From NCBI GenBank assembly GCA_045615345.1, contig JAZLER010000002.1, positions 1 through 64,000 on the forward strand: 64,000 bases of DNA, written 5' to 3'. Of this stretch, positions 1 through 7,472 are shown one piece after another. Each line of letters begins with the position of its first letter. Positions within the stretch are counted from its first letter, which is position 1. Made by a program: the position numbers and the translations under genes. The DNA is from Fumia sp045615345 (lineage in GTDB: Bacteria; Bacillota; Clostridia; Oscillospirales; Ruminococcaceae). The notes below the pieces were generated by a model. That model saw nothing but the letters and a program-made list of their open reading frames with translations. It made no database searches and was not told the DNA's origin.

Positions 1-82
1 AAGACTACAAGGTTGATAGGCTCAAAGTGTAAGCGTCGTGAGGCGTTAAGCTAGCGAGTACTAATCGGTCGAGGGCTTGACC
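1..82 (+). rRNA. 23S ribosomal RNA, 3' end (partial)
   Basis: The first 82 bases match the conserved 3' end of bacterial 23S rRNA, including the GCGAGTACTAATCGGTCGAG segment and the terminal GAGGGCTTGACC that pairs with the 5' end of the molecule. The rest of the gene lies outside the window. It is followed by 5S rRNA and tRNA-Asn, the usual end of a Firmicutes rrn operon. The exact last base is uncertain by a few nucleotides. Confidence 0.95.
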
Positions 83-144
83 ATATTATGTGGTTTCAAA
101 CAGAAACTTCCTTACATTCTTTGTTCAATTTTGAGGATACCGTG

Positions 145-173
145 TTGACAGAAATATGAAAATGTGGTATTCT
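145..173 (+). promoter_or_regulatory. SigA-type promoter just upstream of 5S rRNA
   Basis: TTGACA at 145-150 and TATTCT at 168-173 are separated by exactly 17 bp. The -10 ends 8 bp before the 5S sequence, so transcription would start close to the mature 5S 5' end. It lies in the 23S-5S spacer, where transcription normally arrives by read-through from the rrn promoter. Confidence 0.55.
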
Positions 174-181
174 AAGACCTA

Positions 182-297
182 GTTGGTGCTAATGGCGGTG
201 AGGGTACACCTGTTCCCATCCCGAACACAGAAGTTAAGCTCACCCGCGTCGACAATACTTGGCTGGAGACGGCCCGGGAAGATAGAACGGTGCCAAC
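182..297 (+). rRNA. rrf: 5S ribosomal RNA
   Basis: The 116-nt sequence has the 5S hallmarks: GTTGGTGCTAATGGCGGTGA at the 5' end, the conserved CCCATCCCGAACACAGAAGT core (loop B/C region), and a 3' GGTGCCAAC strand that partly closes helix I with the 5' end. It sits 100 bp after the 23S end and 42 bp before tRNA-Asn. Confidence 0.95.
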
Positions 298-307
298 ACA
301 AAAAAGA

Positions 308-332
308 AAACGGACTGACAATCAGTCCGTTT
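308..332 (+). terminator. Hairpin between 5S rRNA and tRNA-Asn
   Basis: The arms AAACGGACTGA and TCAGTCCGTTT around a CAA loop form a strong stem ending in T residues. The T tract is short and partly inside the stem, so it may be a weak terminator or an rRNA-processing hairpin, leaving some read-through into tRNA-Asn. Confidence 0.55.
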
Positions 333-339
333 TGCATAT

Positions 340-415
340 TCCTCCTTAGCTCAGTCGGTAGAGCGCATGACTGTTAATCATGATGTCGCCTGTTCGAGCC
401 AGGCAGGGGGAGCCA
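340..415 (+). tRNA. tRNA-Asn (anticodon GTT)
   Basis: The sequence folds as a cloverleaf: acceptor arms TCCTCCT/AGGGGGA, D arm TAGCTCAGTCGGTAGAGC, anticodon loop CTGTTAA with anticodon GTT, and T arm GCCTG-TTCGAGC-CAGGC. The 3' CCA is encoded (413-415). It follows 5S rRNA and is probably partly co-transcribed with the rrn operon. Confidence 0.95.
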
Positions 416-424
416 AAAAACAAA

Positions 425-452
425 GGACTACTTCGGTAGTCCTTTTTTTTTT
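425..452 (+). terminator. Rho-independent terminator of the rrn operon
   Basis: The perfect stem GGACTAC-TTCG-GTAGTCC (425-442) carries a UUCG tetraloop and is followed by ten T residues. It lies 9 bp after tRNA-Asn and ends the rRNA/tRNA transcription unit. Confidence 0.9.
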
Positions 453-457
453 GTGTT

Positions 458-682
458 TGTGTCCGTAAGACGCAATATCATTACGAGCAAAGCGAGTACA
501 CTATTTGACAGCTTGCGGTCAACATCATAAAACGGACACAAAATGATGTTATCTGTGATAAATGATGTGATGCTTCGCATCAATGATGTTACACCTTCGG
601 TATAAATGATGTTGACTTTGGCTCATTAAGTTTACTTCGCAAATGAAGTTCTTTAAAGTATGTGGCACATTTAACTTCATTT
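458..682. repeat. Nested inverted repeats with AATGATGT-spaced mini-hairpins
   Basis: No gene is visible between tRNA-Asn and the MFS transporter. The octamer AATGATGT occurs at 542, 561, 582 and 605. Between the copies are small hairpins: TATC-TGT-GATA, GATGC-TTC-GCATC and TACACC-TTC-GGTATA. Larger inverted pairs enclose them: TGTGTCCGT at 458-466 with ACGGACACA at 532-540, and GTCAACATCAT at 518-528 with ATGATGTTGAC at 606-616. A further pair AAATGAAGTT (641-650) / AACTTCATTT (673-682) follows. The arrangement resembles an interspersed, MITE- or REP-like element. Function unknown. Confidence 0.7.
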
Positions 683-703
683 TAGTATGTCTGATATTTC
701 ACT

Positions 704-768
704 CTTCACTAAAACTCCCGAACGGGATTTTTGGAAGTAACAGGGAAGAGCGAATAGTGAAGAAGTTT
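704..768. repeat. Hairpins and degenerate REP-like fragment
   Basis: CTTCACT (704-710) pairs with AGTGAAG (757-763) around an inner CCCG-AA-CGGG stem (717-726). The stretch from about 733 (AGTAACAGGGAAGAG, then AATAGTGAAGAAG) loosely resembles the opening of the dispersed repeat seen at 35014-35092 and 48157-48246. The remaining bases to 897 hold nothing else recognised. Confidence 0.35.
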
Positions 769-897
769 TTGCTAGGCTGTTGCCTTGTTGTGATTTCGTT
801 TTAACCTCTCGAACGGTTTCATTAAATAACGCCAAAACAGCCGTAATATTACCTAAAAACCTTGCCACTTCTGAAACTTTGTTGTGCAGAAGATGTA

Positions 898-925
898 TTG
901 TTTTTTTGCGGTTTTATGGTATAAT
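898..925 (+). promoter_or_regulatory. SigA-type promoter of the MFS gene
   Basis: TTGTTT at 898-903 and a consensus TATAAT at 920-925 are 16 bp apart, 34 bp before the TTG start of the transporter gene. Confidence 0.6.
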
Positions 926-958
926 TTATTTGTATTATTATGAAAGAAGGCGAATATC

Positions 959-2143
959 TTGACAAGCGAAGGCAAAAAAGCGTGGAGTATAGGTGTTGTT
1001 ACGATAGGCACATATATTATAAACTACTACCTAAGAAACCTTTTGAGTATTTTTACCCCCAGCCTTTTGGAAACGGGTAAATACACTGTTGAGCATATTG
1101 CTCTGATGTCTTCTACATATATGCTTTTTTATGCGATAGGACAGCTTATAAACGGAATCCTGGGTGATATGCTTTCTCCTAAGAAAATGATTTTCTGGGG
1201 AAATGCTTTGGCAGGTCTTTCAATGATCGCTTTTCCGTTTGTACCATTTAAGTTTGTACAGATAGCATTGTTTGCACTTTTGGGATTCTCGCTTTCGATG
1301 GAACGCGGTCCGCTCATGAAGATAATTTCCGAAAATACAGTGCCTGAGCACGCAAGACTCATATGTGTATTCTTTTCGTTCGCAGGTTTTGTGGGACCTT
1401 TGATTGTAAGCTTATTTGCTATGATTTTTGAATGGAATATGGCATTTGTTATAGCAGGTGCAGTTGCGATTGCGGGTGCGGTTGTGGCATTTTTCAAAAT
1501 TGCAGATATGGAGAAAAAGGGAACTGTTATCTATAGAACCTCGGTAGGAAGAAGTATTGGTTCGGTTTTCGATGTGTTCAAAATTGAAAATTTCATTTAC
1601 TATATAACTATAGCATGTCTTGTTGAAATTGCCTGTTCGTCAATTTCGTTCTGGATTCCCACCTATCTTACAGAAAACCTTATGTTTGATAAGGTAACGG
1701 CAAACAGTATCTTCTCGGGTATCTCAACAGCAAGAGCATTTATGCCATTCGTGGCACTTTATATTTTCAGAATTTTAAGAGAAAAAGATGCTCCGATGAT
1801 GTATGTTTGCTTTGTGATTACTACAGTTTTCTTTGTGGGAATGATGCTTGCTGACAACAAATGGCTCAGCATATCCTGTCTTGTAATTGCTATGTTGTCA
1901 ATAAGTTGTATATCTTCCTTGCTCTGGAGCATTTATATTCCGAGCCTTGGTAAGACGGGCAAGGTTTCAAGCGCAAATGGTGTGCTTGATTGCTCAGGCT
2001 ATGCTGCTGCAGCGGTTGCCAATATTCTTTTTGCAAATGTTATGGCAAAAGTGAGCTGGAACGGTGTATTTTTGCTTTGGGCATCGATAGGTGTTATCGG
2101 ATTTGTATCAACAGTAATTGTAAGAGCTAAAAAGAAAGCATAG
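959..2143 (+). CDS. Major facilitator superfamily transporter (OPA-like)
   Basis: A 394-residue polytopic membrane protein with about 12 hydrophobic segments, the usual MFS size. The loop after the second helix (residues ~56-75, QLINGILGDMLSPKKM) resembles MFS motif A as found in the organophosphate:antiporter/UhpC-GlpT group, so a phosphorylated organic solute is one possible substrate; that is inference. The TTG start is used because GAAAGAAGG (942-950) lies 8 bp upstream and no in-frame ATG fits. The gene stands alone with its own promoter and shares a bidirectional terminator with the convergent peptidase gene. Confidence 0.85.
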   Translation: MTSEGKKAWSIGVVTIGTYIINYYLRNLLSIFTPSLLETGKYTVEHIALMSSTYMLFYAIGQLINGILGDMLSPKKMIFWGNALAGLSMIAFPFVPFKFVQIALFALLGFSLSMERGPLMKIISENTVPEHARLICVFFSFAGFVGPLIVSLFAMIFEWNMAFVIAGAVAIAGAVVAFFKIADMEKKGTVIYRTSVGRSIGSVFDVFKIENFIYYITIACLVEIACSSISFWIPTYLTENLMFDKVTANSIFSGISTARAFMPFVALYIFRILREKDAPMMYVCFVITTVFFVGMMLADNKWLSISCLVIAMLSISCISSLLWSIYIPSLGKTGKVSSANGVLDCSGYAAAAVANILFANVMAKVSWNGVFLLWASIGVIGFVSTVIVRAKKKA

Positions 2144-2144
2144 A

Positions 2145-2176
2145 AAAAACTCCTGTGAGAAATCACAGGAGTTTTC
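2145..2176. terminator. Bidirectional terminator
   Basis: AAAAACTCCTGTGA and TCACAGGAGTTTTC form a near-perfect stem around GAAA, with A-rich and T-rich flanks. It serves the rightward MFS gene and the leftward peptidase gene, whose stop codon lies inside it. Confidence 0.85.
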
Positions 2177-3908
2177 TTGTATAGTGTTTAAGTTTTTCTA
2201 AATCTTCACCTTCAAAGTATGGTGAGAGCTTTTCAAAAACCCAATTGTGATAATTGTTTAAGGTTTTTTTCTGCTCATTATTTATTATTGATACATCAAC
2301 GCCGTCAAGGTCAATGGGGGCACAGGTGAGAGTTTCAAAGCTCATAAACTGTCCGTATTCGTTTTTAATATCCTTTTTGCATAAAAGCTCGTTTTCGATA
2401 CGGATGCCGTATTCGTTTTCAAGGTAAAATCCCGGCTCATCGGTTGTGACCATACCTTCCTCGAAAACTGCAGAGTTGCCTCTGTACCTGAAAGCATTGG
2501 GACCCTCGTGAACGCTTAAAAGATATCCGACTCCGTGACCTGTGCCGTGTTTGTAGTCAAGATTATGCGCCCACAAAGGTTTTCTTGCAAGAATATCAAG
2601 ATTTCTACCATCACAACCGTATAAAAATTTTGCATTCATAAGCTCCAGCATTCCGCAAAGCACCATTGTATAGTGGATTTTTGCCTTGTCAGAAATTTTG
2701 CCTATGACAAAGGTACGGGTGATATCAGTAGTGCCTTCAAGGTATTGTCCACCTGAATCAACGAGTAAAAGCCCGTTTTCTCCAATGGGAGTATCGGTTT
2801 CGGGAGTTGCTGAATAATGCACCATAGCGGCGTTTTCATTAAATGCTGAGATAGTATCAAAACTCGGGGAAATGTAATTTTCATTTTCCTTTCTCAATTT
2901 TTCAAGGTAATCGGAAACGGAAATCTCGGTTTCACCCGAACATTCTTTGACCCACATCATAAATTTTGTGACCGCAATGCCGTCTTTTATATGGCAAGAC
3001 CGTAAGTTTTCAATTTCGGTGGGGTTTTTTATTGATTTAAGTGATAGAGTGGGATTTTCGGCATTTACCGTCTTACCTTTTATATTTTTATAAAGTTCAA
3101 AATTCACAGAATTAAAATCAAGCAGGGTGGTTTTGCCTTTGGATAGCTTTTTAATTTCTTTGAAGGCATCGGAATAAGGTTTTACAGTGACATTGTCACT
3201 CTCAAGGATTTGTTTTATTTCCGTGGAAATAGCATTTGGCGAAACAAAAAGAGTGGCATTATTTTCCGTGATATAAAGGTAGGAAAGATATACAGGGGTG
3301 TTTTCGACATCGCTTCCGCGAAGATTCAAAAGCCAGGCTATATCATCAAGTGACGACAAAAGATGTGCGTTGCAGTTTAATCCTTTGAGTTTTTCTCGAA
3401 CCTTTTGGAGCTTGCTTTTCCGACACTCTCCTGAGAATTTTTCCGGGAGCTCAAAAATCGGTTTTTCGGGGAGAGAGGGCCTTTCCTCCCAGATAAAATC
3501 AACAAGGTTGATACTTTTAACTTTTCGGAAAATCTTTTTATACTCCAAAACAGTGGTTGTTGTGAGAAGTCTTCCGTCAAATGCCAGAGTATCACTTTTT
3601 TTAAGGCTTTTAAGAAGGAAGTCTTTAATTGATAAAACACCATCTTCACCTGATTTGAAAAGGGTTATACCGGAGTCTGCAAGCTCTTTTTCTGCCTGAA
3701 TAAAATACCTTCCGTCTGTCCATAAAAAAGCATCTTCTTTTGTTACCAAAAGAGTACCGGCAGAGCCCGTAAATCCTGACAGGAACTCCCTCTCTTTAAA
3801 AAAATCACTTAAATATTCGGAATTGTGATAGTCGGAAGTCGGTACAAGATATGCAGATATTTTATACTTTTTTAAAAGTGCCTGAAGTTTTAAGATTTCC
3901 TGTTTCAA
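2163..3908 (-). CDS. M24B aminopeptidase (Xaa-Pro aminopeptidase family)
   Basis: A 581-residue cytosolic metallopeptidase predicted to remove N-terminal residues preceding proline. It has the long three-domain architecture of the aminopeptidase P1/PepP-2 type: two creatinase-like N-terminal domains (about 1-290) and a C-terminal pita-bread catalytic domain. All five dimetal ligands are visible: Asp384 and Asp395 (DSGG...TTDITRTF), His458 (HGTGHGVG), Glu491 (TDEPGFY) and Glu505 (IRIENE). The gene follows galM by 12 bp on the same strand and is probably co-transcribed with it; a role in peptide turnover is inferred. Confidence 0.93.
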   Translation of the reverse strand: MKQEILKLQALLKKYKISAYLVPTSDYHNSEYLSDFFKEREFLSGFTGSAGTLLVTKEDAFLWTDGRYFIQAEKELADSGITLFKSGEDGVLSIKDFLLKSLKKSDTLAFDGRLLTTTTVLEYKKIFRKVKSINLVDFIWEERPSLPEKPIFELPEKFSGECRKSKLQKVREKLKGLNCNAHLLSSLDDIAWLLNLRGSDVENTPVYLSYLYITENNATLFVSPNAISTEIKQILESDNVTVKPYSDAFKEIKKLSKGKTTLLDFNSVNFELYKNIKGKTVNAENPTLSLKSIKNPTEIENLRSCHIKDGIAVTKFMMWVKECSGETEISVSDYLEKLRKENENYISPSFDTISAFNENAAMVHYSATPETDTPIGENGLLLVDSGGQYLEGTTDITRTFVIGKISDKAKIHYTMVLCGMLELMNAKFLYGCDGRNLDILARKPLWAHNLDYKHGTGHGVGYLLSVHEGPNAFRYRGNSAVFEEGMVTTDEPGFYLENEYGIRIENELLCKKDIKNEYGQFMSFETLTCAPIDLDGVDVSIINNEQKKTLNNYHNWVFEKLSPYFEGEDLEKLKHYTRKLL

Positions 3909-3920
3909 GAAAAATCTCTC

Positions 3921-4958
3921 CTATTTTTGAACATCAAATTTGAATATTGTTGTGCGTTCGTAAACATCACCTGCGGGGAGCAGGGTAGTGGGGAATTTCT
4001 TCTGGTTGATTGCATCGGGGCAAGCCTGAGTTTCAAGGCAGAAAGCGTGATTTTTTCCGTAATGTGCACCATTTTTACCATCGGTATTGGTGCCGTTTCC
4101 TGTGTAAAGCTGAACAGCTTCGCAGTCTGTTATCACATCGAGTGTAATGCCGCTCTTGTCACCTTGTGCAGATGCAATTGTATAAAGTTCATCGGAAAGA
4201 CCTACAAAGAAGTTATGGTCATAACCACCACCCAATTTCAGCTGCTCATCATCGGAATTTATGCGCTCGCCGATTGTGTGGTATTCCCTGAAATCAAAGG
4301 GTGTGTTATCAACGGGCAGGAGATTTCCCAGGGGGATAAGCTTTTCATCAACAGGAGTAATAAAATCAGCATTGATTTTTAAATTGTGGTTTAAAATATT
4401 GCCCGAATTGTCGCCATTCAAGTTAAAGTAGCTGTGGTTTGTCAGGTTAACAACAGTGTCTTTATCGGCAAATGCCTCATAGGAGATTATGAGTTCGTTT
4501 TCATCTGTAAGTGTGTAAACAACGGTTACTTTAAGCTCACCGGGGAAACCTTCTTCACCATCAGCACTTGTGCAGTAAAGGTAAAGATTGTTTTCTTTAA
4601 CTTCATAGTCCCAGACTTTTTTGTCAAAGCCTTTGATGCCGCCGTGAAGCTGATTACCTTTTTCATTTGTGGTAAGGGTATATTCTTTACCGTTAATGGA
4701 AAAACGGCTGTTGCCAATTCTGTTGCCGTTTCTTCCGATAAGTGCACCGAAATAACCGCTCTTTGTTTCGTATTCATTGAGAGTATCGTAGCCCAACACT
4801 ACATCGCACATTTTACCATCTTTGTCGGGCATGATAATAGAAGTAATGGTACCACCATAATTGATGATGCGCACTTTCATACCATTTTTGTTTTCATTTT
4901 CAAAGACAAAAACATCTTTGCCATCACGGGTTTTGTCGAAAAAGTCTTTAATAAACAT
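3921..4958 (-). CDS. galM: Aldose 1-epimerase (mutarotase)
   Basis: A 345-residue cytosolic enzyme interconverting alpha and beta anomers of hexoses such as galactose and glucose. The length is typical. Visible active-site residues are His105 (NQLHGGI), the general-acid His175 (NLTNHSYFNL) and the general-base Glu309 (CLETQACPD), with the substrate-binding GYDHNFF segment near 245. AAAAAGGAG precedes the ATG. It sits about 25 bp after tRNA-Arg on the same strand and may be expressed by read-through from the tRNA promoter; no separate promoter was identified. The M24 peptidase gene follows. Confidence 0.93.
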   Translation of the reverse strand: MFIKDFFDKTRDGKDVFVFENENKNGMKVRIINYGGTITSIIMPDKDGKMCDVVLGYDTLNEYETKSGYFGALIGRNGNRIGNSRFSINGKEYTLTTNEKGNQLHGGIKGFDKKVWDYEVKENNLYLYCTSADGEEGFPGELKVTVVYTLTDENELIISYEAFADKDTVVNLTNHSYFNLNGDNSGNILNHNLKINADFITPVDEKLIPLGNLLPVDNTPFDFREYHTIGERINSDDEQLKLGGGYDHNFFVGLSDELYTIASAQGDKSGITLDVITDCEAVQLYTGNGTNTDGKNGAHYGKNHAFCLETQACPDAINQKKFPTTLLPAGDVYERTTIFKFDVQK

Positions 4959-4982
4959 ATTAAAATCTCCTTTTTAAAAAGT

Positions 4983-5059
4983 TGGTACGCCTGATGCGAC
5001 TTGAACGCACGACCTTCAGAGTCGGAGTCTGACGCTCTATCCAGCTGAGCTACAGGCGC
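4983..5059 (-). tRNA. tRNA-Arg (anticodon CCG)
   Basis: Read on the minus strand: acceptor arms GCGCCTG/CAGGCGT, D arm TAGCTCAGCTGGATAGAGC, anticodon loop CTCCGAC with anticodon CCG (decodes CGG), T arm GTGCG-TTCAAGT-CGCAT, and an encoded CCA at 4983-4985. The first acceptor pair is a G-U wobble. Confidence 0.95.
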
Positions 5060-5134
5060 GTATACGGGGCAGAACCGACAATCCCAAATGTTGCATTTTT
5101 GCTTGCTGTTTTTTGCTGTTTCTGTCCATACAAC

Positions 5135-5163
5135 ATTGTATCAAAATTTACTTTAAAAATCAA
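5135..5163 (-). promoter_or_regulatory. SigA-type promoter of tRNA-Arg (and probably galM)
   Basis: On the minus strand TTGATT (5158-5163) and TACAAT (5135-5140) are 17 bp apart. It is the only good leftward promoter seen before tRNA-Arg and diverges from the promoter of the TSCPD gene. Confidence 0.6.
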
Positions 5164-5172
5164 TACTTACAG

Positions 5173-5201
5173 TTGACCTGTGACTTAAAAAATAGTAAAA
5201 T
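5173..5201 (+). promoter_or_regulatory. SigA-type promoter of the TSCPD gene
   Basis: TTGACC (5173-5178) and TAAAAT (5196-5201) with 17-bp spacing, 31 bp before the ATG. Confidence 0.6.
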
Positions 5202-5232
5202 ATATGTAGCACTAATAAAAAGGAATGATAAT

Positions 5233-5478
5233 ATGACAATTGAATTTACTCCAAAAGGAGTTTGCTCCAAAAAAATTGTGGTTACTGTTGAAGATAATAT
5301 CGTAAAAGATGTTAAGTTTCTTGGTGGATGCGGTGGCAACACCCAGGGGGTTGCGGCTCTTTGCATCGGAAGAAAAGCAGATGAAGTAATAGAGATTCTG
5401 AAAGATATCAAATGTGGCTTCAGAAATACATCCTGTCCTGCTCAGCTTGCACTTGCAATTGAGGAAGCTGTAAAATAG
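5233..5478 (+). CDS. TSCPD-domain protein (TIGR03905-like)
   Basis: An 81-residue protein with three Cys positions characteristic of the TSCPD family: Cys11 (GVCSKK), Cys33 (GGCGGNTQG) and a C-terminal TSCPAQLA motif. The same domain occurs at the end of some ribonucleotide reductases, where it is thought to bind metal or nucleic acid; the role of the stand-alone form is not established. The ATG at 5233 follows AAAAAGG; an upstream in-frame extension to 5113 would run through the promoter and is rejected. It is monocistronic or weakly linked to metA. Confidence 0.8.
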   Translation: MTIEFTPKGVCSKKIVVTVEDNIVKDVKFLGGCGGNTQGVAALCIGRKADEVIEILKDIKCGFRNTSCPAQLALAIEEAVK

Positions 5479-5518
5479 TTGTGCGCGGCAGGAATACAGC
5501 TGTCGGCGATTTGTACTC

Positions 5519-5547
5519 TTGCCAAGTTATACATTTTTTGATATAAT
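5519..5547 (+). promoter_or_regulatory. SigA-type promoter of metA
   Basis: TTGCCA (5519-5524) and consensus TATAAT (5542-5547) with 17-bp spacing, 32 bp before the metA start. There is no room for a SAM riboswitch or T-box in the short leader. Confidence 0.7.
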
Positions 5548-5579
5548 GTAATCAAACGACTAAAAAGGACGGATTGTTT

Positions 5580-6506
5580 ATGCCGATTAATATACCTGCT
5601 TCGCTTCCTGCGAATTCACTTTTGCAAAAAGAGAATATATTCGTTATGGAAGAGGAAAGAGCTTCCCATCAGGACATAAGGCCTCTGAAAATTGCAATAT
5701 TAAACCTTATGCCCAAGAAGATAGAAACAGAAACACAACTTTTAAGGCTTTTGTCAAACTCTCCGCTTCAGATTGATTTAGAGCTTTTGCAGACAGCTTC
5801 ATACACATCAAAAAATACTCCTGAAAAGCATCTTTTTAAGTTTTACAAAACTATAAATGATGTCAGAAATGAGAAGTTTGACGGACTTATTATTACAGGT
5901 GCTCCCGTTGAACAGATGCCTTTTGAGGATGTTGATTACTGGGAAGAACTTTGTGATATTATGGAATGGTCAAAGACCAATGTCTACTCCACTTTGCATA
6001 TCTGCTGGGGCGCTCAGGCAGGGCTTTACTACCACTATGGTATCCAGAAATACGGCCTTGACAAGAAAATGTTCGGTGTTTTCTCACATAGGCTTGCAAA
6101 TCCGTTGCACCAGCTTGTGAGAGGTTTTGATGAGGTTTTTTATGTCCCTCATTCAAGACATACCGAAGTGAGAATTGATGATATCAAAAAGTGCGAAGAC
6201 CTTGAAATTTTAGCATATTCCGAAGAAGCAGGTGCTCATATTATAGCTGACAAATTCGGAAGACAGTTCTTTGTCACAGGACATTCCGAATACGACAGAG
6301 AAACACTCGCAACAGAGTATTTCAGGGATGTTGACAAGGGGTTACCTATTGAAATTCCCAAGAATTATTTCGAGGACGATGACCCCTCAAAATCACCTGT
6401 ATTGTCCTGGCGTTCACACGCAAATCTTTTCTTTGTAAACTGGCTTAACTACTTTGTTTATCAGCAGACACCCTTTAATCTTGATGAAATGGAAATTAAA
6501 AAATAA
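5580..6506 (+). CDS. metA: Homoserine O-acetyltransferase (MetA family)
   Basis: A 308-residue enzyme that activates homoserine in methionine biosynthesis. The catalytic residues of the MetA fold are in place: Cys142 (LHICWGAQ), His235 and Glu237 (GHSEYD). The family is often labelled succinyltransferase, but the residue reported to set acyl-CoA choice is Glu111 here (TGAPVEQM), as in the acetyl-CoA-using Bacillus cereus enzyme, instead of the Gly of E. coli. Acetyl-CoA use is therefore predicted. The ATG at 5580 fits the family N-terminus MPINIPASLPA and the AAGGACGG site better than a TTG six bases upstream. Confidence 0.95.
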   Translation: MPINIPASLPANSLLQKENIFVMEEERASHQDIRPLKIAILNLMPKKIETETQLLRLLSNSPLQIDLELLQTASYTSKNTPEKHLFKFYKTINDVRNEKFDGLIITGAPVEQMPFEDVDYWEELCDIMEWSKTNVYSTLHICWGAQAGLYYHYGIQKYGLDKKMFGVFSHRLANPLHQLVRGFDEVFYVPHSRHTEVRIDDIKKCEDLEILAYSEEAGAHIIADKFGRQFFVTGHSEYDRETLATEYFRDVDKGLPIEIPKNYFEDDDPSKSPVLSWRSHANLFFVNWLNYFVYQQTPFNLDEMEIKK

Positions 6507-6524
6507 AATCCGGAGGTAATAAAA

Positions 6525-6725
6525 ATGGTTGTTACAAAAGACACAATTATCGGCGATATCTTAGATGCGGCACCTTCTACTGCGCCCTTTTTCCTTGAAA
6601 TGGGTATGCATTGCCTTGGCTGTCCTTCTGCAAGAGGAGAGTCTATTGCAGATGCCTGTGAAGTGCACGATGTGGATGTGAATGTCCTCATCGAAAAAAT
6701 CAATAAGCACTTGTCCGGTCTGTAA
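6525..6725 (+). CDS. DUF1858 domain protein
   Basis: A 66-residue protein with the DUF1858 signature: an N-terminal ..DTIIGDIL.. segment and CLGCPSARGESI with a CxxC pair (Cys29 and Cys32). Related domains accompany hybrid-cluster proteins and are thought to take part in redox chemistry, but no activity is established. A GGAGGT site precedes the ATG, 18 bp after metA, so the two are probably co-transcribed; a terminator follows. Confidence 0.8.
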   Translation: MVVTKDTIIGDILDAAPSTAPFFLEMGMHCLGCPSARGESIADACEVHDVDVNVLIEKINKHLSGL

Positions 6726-6735
6726 TAAAAAGTAA

Positions 6736-6765
6736 AAGAAACGGGCTTATGCCCGTTCTTTTTTT
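6736..6765 (+). terminator. Rho-independent terminator after metA-DUF1858
   Basis: The stem AACGGGC-TTAT-GCCCGTT is followed by CTTTTTTTT. The trmK ATG lies only 10 bp further on, so trmK would need read-through or a promoter that I did not find. Confidence 0.8.
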
Positions 6766-6774
6766 AGGAGTAAT

Positions 6775-7446
6775 ATGATTACAGTTGATAAAAGATTGAA
6801 AACTATTGCAGATTTTATAACAAAGGATGCTACTGTTTTAGATGTCGGTGCTGACCATGGGTACCTTTCAATTTACCTTGTTGAGCAAGGTTTTGCAAAG
6901 AATTGCATTGCTACCGATGTCAATGAGGCTCCTTTGATGTCTGCCAGGAAAAATATAGCATTACATTCGCTGTCGGAAAGAATTAAAACTAAGCTTACCG
7001 ATGGCCTTGAAGGCGTACAATTGGACGATGTTACCGACATTGTTATTGCCGGTATGGGAGGAATACTGATTTCTGAGATTCTGGCAAAACGCCATCCACT
7101 TGACGGCAAGAACTTAGTCTTGCAACCTATGACACAAGCACCTTTTTTAAGAAGTTGGCTTTGTGAAAATGGTTATGAAATTTTGACAGAGGCTCCGTCT
7201 TTTGCAAATGATAAGTGGTATTGCATTATAAATGCCGTATATGATGGCAAAAAGCGTGAATGTGATGAAGTTTTTTCACTTACAGGCAAGATGCCCGAAT
7301 CCTTGTACCCCGAAAAATCAGAATACCTGATTCATATTGAAGAAAAACTTCAAAAGAAAATTTCAGGGCTGAAAAAATCTCAGAAAGAAAGCGAAGAACT
7401 TCAAAAAAACCTTGATTTAGTTGACAAATTGCGTTCAAAAATGTAA
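6775..7446 (+). CDS. trmK: tRNA (adenine(22)-N1)-methyltransferase
   Basis: A 223-residue class I SAM-dependent methyltransferase that makes m1A22 in tRNA. Motif I is seen as VLDVGADHGYLSIYL (about residues 22-36), followed by the acidic ribose-binding segment IATDVNEAPL, and VIAGMGG as the motif IV region typical of TrmK (COG2384). The C-terminal third is charged and likely coiled-coil. Its neighbour is a Nif3-like gene, the same pair as yqfN-yqfO in Bacillus subtilis. Confidence 0.93.
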   Translation: MITVDKRLKTIADFITKDATVLDVGADHGYLSIYLVEQGFAKNCIATDVNEAPLMSARKNIALHSLSERIKTKLTDGLEGVQLDDVTDIVIAGMGGILISEILAKRHPLDGKNLVLQPMTQAPFLRSWLCENGYEILTEAPSFANDKWYCIINAVYDGKKRECDEVFSLTGKMPESLYPEKSEYLIHIEEKLQKKISGLKKSQKESEELQKNLDLVDKLRSKM

Positions 7447-7472
7447 AATAGAAAGGATAGGAGGGGATTGTT

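Noticed and set aside
183..377. Open frame over 5S rRNA and tRNA-Asn (64 codons)
   Set aside because: The bases are explained by two structural RNA genes.
542..616. Possible CRISPR array
   Set aside because: Repeats are only 8 bp and the intervening sequences are themselves hairpins, with no cas genes nearby.
5113..5232. Longer N-terminus of the TSCPD protein
   Set aside because: It would place coding sequence over the promoter and upstream of a clear ribosome binding site; the family starts at the ATG at 5233.
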